Shown here: positions 20,450-29,576 of the stretch, one piece after another
Numbering within the stretch: the stretch's first letter is position 1
Layout of the letters: every line of letters begins with the position of its first letter
NCBI GenBank assembly: GCA_016704305.1
Contig: JADJAL010000017.1
Coordinates: 62,001 to 126,000, forward strand
DNA length: 64,000 nt
Direction of reading: 5' to 3'
DNA from: Haliea sp.
GTDB lineage: Bacteria > Pseudomonadota > Gammaproteobacteria > Pseudomonadales > Halieaceae
The notes under the pieces: model-generated
What the model saw: only the letters and a program-made list of their open reading frames with translations
Database searches by the model: none
What the model was told of the DNA's origin: nothing
Program-made: the position numbers and the translations under genes

Positions 20450-21517
20450 ATGCATGCTCCTTCGAATCGCGGCGCGACCGCCTACCTCGGCCGTTGCCTG
20501 GTTACGGGCGCGGCGGGGTTTGTCGGCAAGCACCTGGTGATGGCGCTATTGCAACGCGGGCTGCATGTGCGGGCGCTGGTACGCAATTCGCAACTGCTGA
20601 TACAGCACGACAATCTGGAGTGCATGCACGGCGACATCCGGAATGCGCAGCAGGCGCTGCAGGCCTGCAACGGCATCGATACGGTGTTTCATGCGGCCGC
20701 GATGAGCGCCCGACTGGGCGGCAGCGGAGTCTCCCGGGCTTACCGGGACCAGGCCTACGCAACGAATGTGACGGGCACCGGCAATATTATCCGGGCCTGC
20801 CAGGCGCAGCGTGTGCGGCGCTTGTTGTACACCAGCTCGGTGGATACCTGCTTCAATGGCGAGGACGCACTGCATATGGATGAGCATACGCCGTATGCCA
20901 CGCGTCCGGGGTGCGTCGATCAGGAAACCAAAATTCCCGCTGAGCAGGCGGTGCTGGCGGCAAATTCGCCGGGGGGGTACGGCCTGCTGACCTGCGCGCT
21001 GCGGCCGGACGGCATCTGGGGTGCCGGCGGCAGCGTGATGCTGGATACCCTCGTCGCAATGTCGAGGGCGGGCCGCATGGTCTCACTCACCGGGAGCATG
21101 GAGGGTATTCACGATCATGTGCATGTCGACAACCTGGTGGCGGCGCATTTATTGGCGGCGGATGCGCTGCGACCGGGCAGCCCGGTGTGCGGGAAGGCCT
21201 ACTTTATTTCCGACGGTGTGCCGGCTCGCATGTTCCAGTTTGTAGAACCGCTTTTTACGGGTCTGGGCTACGCGCGCCCCAGATACACTGTCCCCGTGGA
21301 GTCACTCACCCTCTTAATGAGAGCCTGGCAGTGGCTGCATTTCAAAATCGGTATCACTGCGCCCTTGCTCTCGCCGCATGAGTTGAACAAGCTGGCCGTG
21401 TCTACGGTGGTGTCGAGCGCGGCTGCCGCCCGCGATTTCGGATATCGTCCCGTTAAATCCGTGGGCGAAGGTATGCGCGAGGCGGTGGCTTACTATCGCG
21501 CGCAGGGGCAGGGCTAA
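20450..21517 (+). CDS. NAD(P)-dependent epimerase/3-beta-HSD (NSDHL-like) family protein
   Basis: Extended short-chain dehydrogenase of 355 aa. The Rossmann motif GAAGFVGKHLV sits near the N-terminus, with later segments ALRPDGIWGAGG and HVHVDNLVAAHLLAADAL that match sterol-4-carboxylate 3-dehydrogenase (NSDHL)/3-beta-HSD proteins. Where the family has the catalytic YxxxK (YTETK in NSDHL) this protein reads DQETK: the Lys is kept and the Tyr is Asp, so activity is in doubt. ATG 20450 is chosen over GTG 20372 because the extra 26 residues look unlike the family; the ribosome site (AGGA, 9 nt) is modest. Confidence 0.8.
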   Translation: MHAPSNRGATAYLGRCLVTGAAGFVGKHLVMALLQRGLHVRALVRNSQLLIQHDNLECMHGDIRNAQQALQACNGIDTVFHAAAMSARLGGSGVSRAYRDQAYATNVTGTGNIIRACQAQRVRRLLYTSSVDTCFNGEDALHMDEHTPYATRPGCVDQETKIPAEQAVLAANSPGGYGLLTCALRPDGIWGAGGSVMLDTLVAMSRAGRMVSLTGSMEGIHDHVHVDNLVAAHLLAADALRPGSPVCGKAYFISDGVPARMFQFVEPLFTGLGYARPRYTVPVESLTLLMRAWQWLHFKIGITAPLLSPHELNKLAVSTVVSSAAAARDFGYRPVKSVGEGMREAVAYYRAQGQG

Positions 21518-21645
21518 GCGCTCTCTGGCGCATTAGAAATATTCCAGCGCTGCGTCTATCCTGTAATCGCCGTCTGCATTCGATGCAACATGCACAGCGG
21601 TATGCATACCACCAACAACCTCGAAGTACTAACCGGGAGATGCAC

Positions 21646-22143
21646 ATGGGTTTTTTTGATTTCATGAAGTCAGCAGGCGATAACAAGATCACTGAAACGG
21701 TTGAGGTGTCGCAGGATCGACTCAACGTACTTCGGCAACAGAATATCAACAAGAATATTGCCCAGTTGCAGGGTGCCGGTGCGAATGTGGCGGTCCAGGT
21801 GGCAGGCGAGATCGCCACGCTCACCGGTACGGTGCCCAGCCGGGAGGCGTTGGAAAAGGTGGTGCTCTGCGCGGGCAACCAGCACGGCATTGGCAAGGTC
21901 GATTGCCAGATTGAGGTGAAAGCGACGCCCGCCGTTGTCGCCGCGGGGCAGCCACCACAGTCACCGCCGCAGGCGGAATCGAGTTTCTACACGGTCAAGC
22001 CAGGCGATACGCTCGGGAAAATCGCTTTGGCGGCATACGGAAGCGCAGGCAAATACCCGGTGATCTTCGAGGCCAACAAGCCGATGCTGAGCGACCCGGA
22101 TAAAATCTATCCCGGGCAATCGCTGCGTATTCCGCCGCTGTAG
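21646..22143 (+). CDS. kbp: BON-LysM domain protein (Kbp/YgaU-like)
   Basis: 165-aa soluble protein. The N-terminal part GFFDFMKSAGDN is typical of Kbp, followed by a BON domain (about 25-90: VAVQVAGEIATLTGTVPSRE) and a C-terminal LysM domain (about 112-164: YTVKPGDTLGKIALAAYG and YPGQSLRIPP). A Pro/Gln/Ala hinge separates them. In E. coli the homologue binds potassium; a K+ role here is inference. GGGAG 6 nt before ATG 21646 sets the start; ATG 21583 adds a non-conserved leader. Convergent with the sulfatase gene. Confidence 0.9.
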   Translation: MGFFDFMKSAGDNKITETVEVSQDRLNVLRQQNINKNIAQLQGAGANVAVQVAGEIATLTGTVPSREALEKVVLCAGNQHGIGKVDCQIEVKATPAVVAAGQPPQSPPQAESSFYTVKPGDTLGKIALAAYGSAGKYPVIFEANKPMLSDPDKIYPGQSLRIPPL

Positions 22144-22170
22144 CGGCATCGGCTTCGCCCCGTTCCCCGG

Positions 22171-24257
22171 TTACGGACAATCCCGCGGCAGTGACCCGGT
22201 GGTGATAAACGCAAGATCTGCCGCATTGGTCAGTCCGTTCAGGTCAAAATCGTACCAGCTGGAATAGCCGGTTAGCTCCTGCCAGTACTCGAGTTGCTCA
22301 ATGTCGAGCGCATCGACCACCCCGTCGAGATTGCCGTCGCCAGTGCAGGGCACGTTCGAATCAACGATCTGCGCCAGCGCAAGCGACAGGCTCTGGAACG
22401 CCGCCTCTTCCGCCGGGCTCAGCGGCTCGCCGGAGGCCAGCAGGTCAGATTCGCTGTCGTCCAGCTTGGGCGGTATCGCTTCATCGACCCGGTAAAACTC
22501 CTGGCCGGTGTCGGTGGCGCAGGCACCCGCTGCAGGGTCCCAGTCCGTGGTGGTCGACTGCACCAGCTTGAACTGGCTGTCGCGCACCGCCTGCTGCGAA
22601 TCCGGCAGCACGGAATAGGCGTCCTGCCCGTTCGCCAACTGATATTGATTCACCGCGCAGCAACTGGCTTGCGGCGCCCCGGCGCCGAGGCCGTCGGGGT
22701 TGGTGCCGTCGGGTTCGCCCCACCAGATCCCGCCCTCGGAGTTGCACAGGCTCTGCTCGGCGAACAGTTGCAGGCAGGTGGCGGCGGCATTGCCGAAGGG
22801 TATGACGCAGGGCGGCACCACGTGGGCCGCGATGCCGGGACCACGTCGTGTACGTCGATGCCGGCGATCTCGCCGAACAACTGGAACACATCGGCGATAT
22901 TCACCATGGCGGTCACCTCGCGACCGGGTTCATTCACCAGGCTGCCGGCCACGATCAGCGGTGCCCATACGCCGGTCTGGTACACCGTGCCCTTGGCGCG
23001 CTCGGGATCGAACGGCCCCTTCACCACCGGCGCATAGGTGCCGTTGTCGCCGAGCAGCACGATCATGGTATTGGCGTGTTCCGGCGTGAACTCCAGCACG
23101 CCATCGGTGATGGTGGCGATCCCCGCTTCCACCAGCACCCGGCCAATTTCCGTGTCCATGGACTCGATCATCTGGTTGCTGATGACGCGTTGATCGTTGA
23201 CATCGGTGCAGTCCAGGCCCGAGGCGGGCAAGGACGCGGCGGGCAACAGCGACGCCGGCGCCTGCTGGAACGGGGAGTGGGCGGAGGAATACGAAACAGT
23301 GGCCATCCACGGCGCATCAGCCGACTGGCTGCTGATCCAGTCGATGGCCCAGTTGCTCTCGATGATGGAGCGGTAGGCGCGTGCCGCGCCCGACGGGTCC
23401 TGTGGCGGATAGACCTGGTACGAGCCGTCGGGCTGGTTGACCACCAGCTGGCCGACGTAATAGCCGTTCTGCTCGGTGAAATCCAGCGCCGGCGGCGGCT
23501 CACTGGCGCACAGCGTGTCCGGCACGAAGATGCCACCGCGCTCCAGGCACGTGCGCCCCGGCGTCGGCGCCTCGGCTCGGCTGGCAATTTCCGTACAGGT
23601 GTTGTCGACAAAATAGCAGGCGCCTGCATCGGCGCCATTGGGCGATTCCCCGCCGGGCACGAAACCACAGCTGTAACTCACCCCCGGCGCGGCAACCCCG
23701 CCCGCGGTGGTATCGATGGGAAAGGGCGCGCCGTCCTGCCAGCCCTTGAAGAAATCCCAGCCCAGCTGGTGCACCGCAGTGAAATTGAGCGGATTGTTCT
23801 GTATGCCGGTTTGATTGATGTTGGAGCCGGTGAGGTGGAACTTGCCGAACAGCGCACTGCTGTACCCGGCCGCGCGCAGGATTTTTGGCGTGGTGCTTTC
23901 GTAGGGCGAGACCTGCGAGTTGGCCAGATCGACGGACAGGATCGCATCTGTCACGTTGGTGCGCAGCGGATAGCGGCCCTCGAACACCAGCGCCCGGCTC
24001 GGCGAGCACTCCGGCATCGCCCACATGTTGCGAAAGCTGACGCCCGCGTTGGCGATTGCCGTGATGTTGGGCAGTTGCGGTGGGCTTTCGCCGCCGTAGC
24101 CGAAGGACTGCATCTGGTCGATGCCGACGTCATCCAGGATGAAGAAAATGATATTCGGCGGCTGCTCTGGCCGCAGCGAGTCATTGCTGTTGGAACAGGC
24201 GCTGAGCAGGCTGATGCAGGCCGCGAGACCGAACACTCGCAGGGCGTTTTTCATCAT
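22171..24257 (-). CDS. lipoprotein sulfatase with Cys-rich inserts and dockerin-like C-terminus, frame-shifted
   Basis: Type I sulfatase. Cys21 in LLSAC predicts a lipoprotein. NIIFFILDDVGIDQM gives the metal Asp pair, and CSPSR at Cys84 is the formylglycine motif. GKFHLTG and LLGDNGTYAPVVKGPFD are further active-site blocks. A Cys-rich insert (CGFVPGGESPNGADAGACYF onward) and a later GGIWWG...CCAVNQYQ module are shared with the paralogue at 47691. Two EF-hand/dockerin-like loops (DGNLDGVVDALD; DFDLNGLTNAAD) end the protein. After DVVP the frame changes; one missing G (plus-strand 22835-22836) restores GIAAHVVPPCVIPFG and continues to the stop at 22171. Divergent from the propeller-cytochrome gene. 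Confidence 0.88.
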
Positions 24258-24459
24258 TGGTCGCAGTCCTTCCGTCTGTGTGCGGATTGCTCTAACCGCG
24301 TGGCGCGATCAAGTCGCCTAATGAGTGTAGCAGTGAGCGCGGCGGACGGAGCTGACAATGTTCAGCCGGAACATGCATAATTGGCCCTGCGCTCGCCGCG
24401 CGAGCAGGCATAAATAAGTACAAATTCACTAATCAGTCGGGCAGGTGGCTCCTTCCATC

Positions 24460-27121
24460 ATGAAGATTCGCATAGTTCTGTTCTCTGTAATGATGGGATT
24501 CCTGTCGTTGTCCGGTTGCGGTAATGGCGGTGGCAATTCCGGTTTCACTGCGCCTGAAGACCCCGTTGATCCCGTTGATCCTCCGCCAGAGGATCCCGTT
24601 GGCGACGACAGCGCCACCATCAAGCCGGACAATTATGTGCTGTTTGAAAGCGGCCAGGTCAGGCCGCTGGCGTTCTCCAGCGACGGCAAGCGCATTTACG
24701 TGGCCAATACGCCGGCGGGACGGCTGGACATCGTTGGTGTCGGGGAGGACAAACTGTACCTGGTCAACAGCGTCAGCGTCGGGCTGGAGCCGGTGGCAGT
24801 CGCCGCCAGGGGCGACGGTGAGGTATGGGTGGTCAACCACCTGTCCGATTCCGTCAGCATCGTCGATGTCGGCGCCCAGCCGCATGTCCGGCAGACGCTG
24901 CAGGTGGGCGATGAGCCAAGGGACATCGTGTTTGCAGGGGCCGAGCACAACCTGGCGTTTATCACTGCCGCTTATCGCGGCCAGAATCATCCCGCCTTTG
25001 ATCCAGACGACTTGGTGAAGCCGGGCCTCGGCCGCGCGGATGTGTGGGTGTACGACAGCAACGCCCTCGATGGCAACGATGTGAACGGCGGCCCGCTGGC
25101 GATCCTGAACCTGTTTACCGACTCATTGCGCGCGCTGGCGGCAACGCCCGACGGCTCGCGGGTCTACGCCGCGTCGTTTACCTCGGGTAATGGGACCACG
25201 GTCGTGGATGCCACGGTAGCAGACGGCAGGAAGCCGAGACCCTGGCGCAACCAGGACGGGATACTGGCACCCTCGACCGGGCTGATTGTCAAACAGGCCG
25301 GCAACCGCTGGCTGGATGAAGACGGCGTGGACTGGAGTGCGCAGGTCAACTTCAACCTGCCCGACTACGACGTGTTCGAAATCGACGCCGGCACTGCGAT
25401 ACCCGAGGTGCGCAGGCGTCTATCCGGCGTGGGCACCGGCCTGTTCAATATGGTGGTCAATGCCAGTCGCGACGAACTGTACGTCAGCAACCTGGAATCC
25501 CGTAACGAGGTGCGCTTTGAAGGCCCCGGCCTTGGGGCCACAACAGTGCGCGGCCATATTGCCGATACGCGCATCAGTGTGCTCAAAAGCGATGGCGTGC
25601 GTCATGTCGACGTGAACCCGCATGTGGATTTCAGTCGTCCCGAGGGCGCCCAGGCGCCGGCCTCGGAAGCAGAGAAAAGCCTGAGCCAGATCACGGCACT
25701 GGCCGTGAGCGCCGATGGCAACACCTTGTATGCGGCGGCGTTTGGCTCCAACAAGCTCGCGTTCATCGACACCGCCGAGCTGAACGCGGCGGATTTCACG
25801 CCCGATGCCGCAGATCACCTGGCGCTGCCCGGAGGCGGGCCCAGCGGACTTGCGCTGTCGCCGGATGGCAAGTTGCTGGCGGTGTATACGCGCTTCGATA
25901 ACGCGCTGGTGTTGATCGACACGCAGGAGCGGCGCATCGTCCGGTCATATGCGCTTTACAGCCCTGAGTCGGACGATATCGTCCACGGCAGGAAATTCCT
26001 CTACGATGCCGCGCTCACCTCCGCCAACGGCGTCAACGCCTGCTCCAGCTGCCACCTGTTTGGCGACAACGATGCGTTGGCCTGGGACCTGGGGAATCCC
26101 GACGCCAGCATGCAGCAAAACACCAACCCGTTCGTCGGCAACAGCCCCATCACGACGACACAGTTTCACCCCATGAAGGGACCGATGACGACACAGACGC
26201 TGCGCGGGATCGCCGATAGCGGCCCGCAACACTGGCGTGGCGACAGGACAGGCGAGAATCCCGCTATCGTGGGTGGGACGCGCGAAAGCGTGGCCGCGGC
26301 TGCATTCAAGGAGTTCAACCCGGCGTTTGTCGGCCTGGTGGGTCGGCATGAGGAATTGTCGGAAGAGCAGATGCAGCAGTTTACCGATTTCGCGCTGGCG
26401 CTGACCCCGCCGCCCAATCCGGTCCGCCACCTGGACAACAGCCTGACGCCGCAGCAACAGGCAGGGCGCGATATCTATTTTGATGTCGGCAACATTACGG
26501 GAATCGGCAGTTGCAATCACTGCCATGAGCTCGACCCGGCGCAGAAGAAATTCGGTAGTGGCGGCAAGATGTCGTTTGAAGGCGGAAGAATCGCGGAAGA
26601 TTTCAAGGTGCCGCAGTTGCGCAACTCATACGCCAAAGTGGGTATGTTCGGCGGTTCCAGTCCCAACCGGGACGTGACCCGTGTACCCATGGGCGACCAG
26701 GTGCGCGGATTCGGCTATTTACATGATGGTGCGATAGACACGCTGGAGGCTTTCTTCAACGATCCGGTATTCAATTTCCCCGCCACGAATACCCAACCGC
26801 GACAATGTCATTCGCTTCGTGATGGCATTCGACAGCAACATGGCGCCGATTGTCGGCCAGCAGGTGACGTTGCGCGGCGACAGCCCCTGGACATTTGATC
26901 GACTGACACTGCTGGAAGAGCGCGCCGAGGTGACTTCGCCGCGCGCCGAATGCCTGTTGATGGGCGCTGGCGTGGTCGACGGTGAGCGCAAGGTGTTACG
27001 CATGCGCGGCCCGAACAGCTATGCGGACGCAGATGGCGTTACGTATACCAGCGCGCAACTGCGGGAGTCTGCGAAGACGGCAGGGCAGGAATTGACGTTT
27101 ACCTGTTACCCGCCTGCCTGA
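24460..27121 (+). CDS. lipoprotein fusing a YVTN-type beta-propeller to a di-haem cytochrome domain, frame-shifted
   Basis: About 885 aa when repaired. Lipobox LSLSGC, then a Pro/Asp-rich linker and a beta-propeller (blades such as PLAFSSDGKRIYVANTPAGR, LAVSADGNTLYAAAFGSNK, GLALSPDGKLLAVYTRFDN). A cytochrome-c-peroxidase/MauG-like part with two CXXCH haem sites follows: CSSCH in NACSSCHLFGDND and CNHCH in GSCNHCHELDP. The frame breaks at C3 26792-26794: removing one C gives TNTNRDNVIRFVMAFDSN and runs to the TGA at 27119-27121. ATG 24460 starts a proper signal peptide (MKIRIVLFS). A periplasmic redox or peroxidase-like role is inferred. Its last 119 bp and the 17 bp that follow are duplicated beyond the higBA genes. 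Confidence 0.85.
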
Positions 27122-27138
27122 TCGCCGCACGCTCCCGG
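27003..27138 (+). repeat. direct repeat copy 1 (3' end of propeller-cytochrome gene)
   Basis: 136 bp covering the last codons, stop and 17 following bases. It matches 27847-27982 with only three mismatches that I can see (C/A, T/C, C/T), offset 844 bp. The two copies bracket the higBA cassette. Confidence 0.92.
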
Positions 27139-27208
27139 AAGCTGTGGCGCTCGCAGGATTCAGTGAGTTCCACTATTTTGGAGCCTGCGTTTCCTATCCT
27201 GCCGTGAC

Positions 27209-27235
27209 TTGACGTTTAACGATAAGCGTTATAAA
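27209..27235 (+). promoter_or_regulatory. higBA promoter with embedded palindromic operator
   Basis: TTGACG (27209-27214) and TATAAA (27230-27235) form a promoter with a short 15-bp spacer. Between them lies the inverted repeat TAACG-ATAAG-CGTTA (27217-27231), the size expected for a HigA dimer site. Its position implies autorepression. Confidence 0.65.
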
Positions 27236-27244
27236 TTCTTGCTC

Positions 27245-27523
27245 ATGATAAAAAGCTTCCGCTGTAAGGATACGCAAAGGCTGTTCGAAACCGGCAAGTC
27301 AAGACGCTGGTCTGTGGTACTGGGCATTGCTGAGCGGAAGCTTGTCCAACTGGACAGCGCTGAAGAACTGCGAGACCTGGCATCACCCCCGGGCAACCGT
27401 CTGGAATCTCTGCGCGGGGATCGGGCTGGACAATACAGTATCCGGCTCAATGACAAGTGGCGAATCTGCTTCCGCTGGACAGCGGCAGGTCCGGAAGATG
27501 TTGAAATCGTGGATTACCACTGA
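27245..27523 (+). CDS. higB: HigB-type toxin (RelE superfamily, type II toxin-antitoxin)
   Basis: 92-aa mRNA interferase-like toxin: MIKSFRCKDTQRLFETGKSR at the start, then LDSAEELRDLASPPGNRLE, GDRAGQYSIRLNDKWRICF and the terminal VEIVDYH. All match the HigB/host-inhibition subfamily of RelE folds that cleave ribosome-bound mRNA. Toxin-first order with the antitoxin downstream is the normal hig layout. ATG 27245 is preferred; the TTG at 27209 would lie inside the promoter. It is separated from the antitoxin start by 14 bp. Confidence 0.93.
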   Translation: MIKSFRCKDTQRLFETGKSRRWSVVLGIAERKLVQLDSAEELRDLASPPGNRLESLRGDRAGQYSIRLNDKWRICFRWTAAGPEDVEIVDYH

Positions 27524-27537
27524 TGGGAGGGTTTGCA

Positions 27538-27840
27538 ATGAGCAACAACGGCATGCGTCCGGTGCACCCGGGTGAAATTTTGCGCGAAGACTACCTGCGG
27601 CCGCTGGATATGAGCGTGAATGCTCTCGCGCGGGATCTTCACGTGCCGGCTACGAGAATCAACGACGTAATCCTTGAGCGCCGAGGCATTACAGCGGACA
27701 CTGCCATGCGCTTGGCCCGTTACTTCGACACCACTGCCCAGTTCTGGATGAACCTGCAGGCGAAGTATGATCTGCGAGTTGCCCAGCTGGAAAAGGCCAA
27801 GCTGATCGAGAAGGAAGTGACGCCCAGGAAGGTCGCCTGA
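27538..27840 (+). CDS. higA: HigA-type antitoxin (XRE helix-turn-helix)
   Basis: 100-aa antitoxin and autorepressor. RPVHPGEILREDYLRPL is the HigA signature, followed by a helix-turn-helix (MSVNALARDLHVPATRINDV) and FDTTAQFWMNLQAKYDL. GGGAGG (27525-27530) with 7-nt spacing supports ATG 27538; an ATG at 27523 overlaps the higB stop (TGATG) and is a second possibility. The stop codon abuts the second copy of the cytochrome-gene repeat. HigA should bind the palindrome at 27217-27231 and neutralise HigB. Confidence 0.93.
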   Translation: MSNNGMRPVHPGEILREDYLRPLDMSVNALARDLHVPATRINDVILERRGITADTAMRLARYFDTTAQFWMNLQAKYDLRVAQLEKAKLIEKEVTPRKVA

Positions 27841-27965
27841 AGCTGCTGCGCGGCCCGAAAAGCTATGCGGACGCAGATGGCGTTACGTACACCAGCGCGC
27901 AACTGCGGGAGTCTGCGAAGACGGCAGGGCAGGAATTGACGTTTACCTGTTACCCGCCTGCCTGA
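27841..27965 (+). pseudogene. truncated copy of the propeller-cytochrome gene 3' end
   Basis: Directly after higA the sequence still reads, in one frame, LLRGPKSYADADGVTYTSAQ and on to the same TYPPA-like ending (CYPPA) and TGA as the intact gene at 27121. It lacks any start and the rest of the gene. Relative to copy 1 it differs upstream (KLLRGP versus KVLRMRGP), so it looks like the remnant of a slightly different allele or paralogue. Confidence 0.8.
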
Positions 27966-27982
27966 TCGCCGCATGCTCCCGG
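27847..27982 (+). repeat. direct repeat copy 2 flanking higBA
   Basis: Second copy of the 136-bp repeat at 27003-27138, about 98% identical. The repeat ends sharply after GCTCCCGG in both copies; following bases differ. Confidence 0.92.
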
Positions 27983-27995
27983 GGGTGGCAGCGGA

Positions 27996-28376
27996 TTATT
28001 TCATCCGATGCAATGCGCACAACTTGTTGCCGGACGGGTCGCGCAGATAGGCGAGGTAGAGCCGCACGCCGCCGCCCTCGCGCACCCCCGGAGGATCTTC
28101 ACAGGCCGTGCCGCCATTGGCGAGGCCTGCCGCGTGCCAGGCATCCGCCGCAGCCGGGTCGTCCGCTGAAAAGCCGATCGTGCTCCCGTTCCCGGCGGAG
28201 GCCGGATCGCCGTCTATAGGCTTGGTGATCGCAAAATTCCCGCTTTTGGTGAAGTAAAAGCAGCGGCCTTTGGCGTCCATGACGCCCGGTCCGTGGCCCA
28301 GCGCACCCAGAATGGCATCGTAGAACTTCTTCGATTCCGCGACGTCGTTAGCACCCACCATGACATGACTAAACAT
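27996..28376 (-). CDS. VOC family protein (glyoxalase/bleomycin-resistance fold)
   Basis: 126-aa single-subunit VOC protein made of paired beta-alpha-beta-beta-beta units: FSHVMVGANDVAESKKFYDA at the N-terminus and LAYLRDPSGNKLCALHR at the end. The His near residue 4 could be a metal ligand, while later ligands are not certain. AAGGA lies 9 nt before ATG 28376. Substrate unknown; members include lyases, dioxygenases and drug-binding proteins. It is separated by about 100 bp from the AI-2E transporter gene on the same strand. Confidence 0.88.
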   Translation of the reverse strand: MFSHVMVGANDVAESKKFYDAILGALGHGPGVMDAKGRCFYFTKSGNFAITKPIDGDPASAGNGSTIGFSADDPAAADAWHAAGLANGGTACEDPPGVREGGGVRLYLAYLRDPSGNKLCALHRMK

Positions 28377-28480
28377 GCTTGTCGTCCTTATTAATGAGGC
28401 GTGTAGCCCCGGTGGCCTCAGTGTAGCCGCTCCTTACACGTGCACAAGCGCATTCGTCAGCTCCTTAGTCAGCTCCTTGG

Positions 28481-29494
28481 TCAGATAAGGCCCTTGTCAC
28501 GCAACTCGGATTTCAGGTACGCATAATAGATAGGGGCAGCGATCAGGCCGGCGATGCCGAATGCCGATTCCAGGAAAAGCATTGCCAGCAGCAGCTCCCA
28601 CGCTTTTGCGCGAATCTGGCTACCGATGATCCGCGCGTTCAGGAAGTACTCCAGCTTGTGTATCACCACCAGGTAGGTGATCGCCGCCAGTGCGACCACC
28701 AATGAATGGCTGAGACTTACCACAAAGATCACCGTGTTGGACACGAGGTTGCCAAAGATCGGGATCAGCCCGACCACAAAGGTCAGTGCGACCATTGTCT
28801 TGACGAACGGCAGCTCAATACCAAAAAGCGGAAGGATGACAAGCAGGTAAAGCGCGGTGAGTGACGCGTTGATGCCGGATATCCAGACCTGGGCAAAAAC
28901 GACCTGGCGAAATGCGGTGCTCAGGAGCAGGGCGCGACGGGCAATCTCACGTGTGAAGGGTTTGCCCGAGTGCGTGGAGGTGGCCTCCTCCAATGAAAGC
29001 AATGCGCCGATCACCATGCCGATCAGGATATGCACGACGGTGCGGCCAATATCGACGCCGGCGACCTGGAACAGCGCCGCGTGCGTGCGCAGCCACTCCA
29101 CGAGCGTCGCGCGCAGTTGCTCGGCATCCGAGGGCACATACGCCAAAAGCCAGACAGGAAACTGTTCGCGTGAATGCTCGATGATCTCCGCCATGCGAAT
29201 GATCAACGCGGGCAAGCGCTCATTGCTTTCGCGCAGCAATGCGACGGCCAGCGTCCCCAGCAGCATGATCAGGCCGATAGCCGCTGCCGCGATGATAGAA
29301 ACAGCCAGCAAACGCGGCCCATCTCCCCACAGCATGCGGTTTTTCAGCAACGGGGTGAGGACGTTGACGAGCGAGAACACGACCAGGCCGCCCAGCAGTG
29401 CCGGCAGCAGGTGCAGGTACAGCAACAGCAGCAAGACCAGGGCGGTGGCGAACCAGGTGGTAATCTCGGCGGGGAGTAGGGATTTTGCGTTCAT
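28481..29494 (-). CDS. AI-2E (PerM/UPF0118) family transporter
   Basis: 337-aa inner-membrane protein with about seven hydrophobic helices, including a C-terminal cluster (FVVGLIPIFGNLVSNTVIFV) with the family GLIPIFGN-type motif, and SAFGIAGLIAAPIYYAYLK near the end. The family was named for TqsA autoinducer-2 export, but many members move ions or have no known substrate. GAGG 5 nt before ATG 29494. Its downstream flank has a short direct repeat of TCAGCTCCTT. Lies 82 bp after the kup gene and may share its transcript. Confidence 0.9.
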   Translation of the reverse strand: MNAKSLLPAEITTWFATALVLLLLLYLHLLPALLGGLVVFSLVNVLTPLLKNRMLWGDGPRLLAVSIIAAAAIGLIMLLGTLAVALLRESNERLPALIIRMAEIIEHSREQFPVWLLAYVPSDAEQLRATLVEWLRTHAALFQVAGVDIGRTVVHILIGMVIGALLSLEEATSTHSGKPFTREIARRALLLSTAFRQVVFAQVWISGINASLTALYLLVILPLFGIELPFVKTMVALTFVVGLIPIFGNLVSNTVIFVVSLSHSLVVALAAITYLVVIHKLEYFLNARIIGSQIRAKAWELLLAMLFLESAFGIAGLIAAPIYYAYLKSELRDKGLI

Positions 29495-29576
29495 ATGCCT
29501 CTGTCTGTGTAAGGTTCAGGCACGCATCGCAAGCGTGCTCTTCGAGGTTCGCGGGTACAGGATGTGGTGCATGGTT

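Noticed and set aside
22813..22846. Short direct repeat (GGxACCACGT) at the first sulfatase break as a deletion footprint
   Set aside because: A single missing G gives smooth reading through both repeat copies, so no deletion between them is needed.
22848..24380. Plus-strand open frame of 510 codons
   Set aside because: Antisense to the first sulfatase, which has the formylglycine motif and a lipobox.
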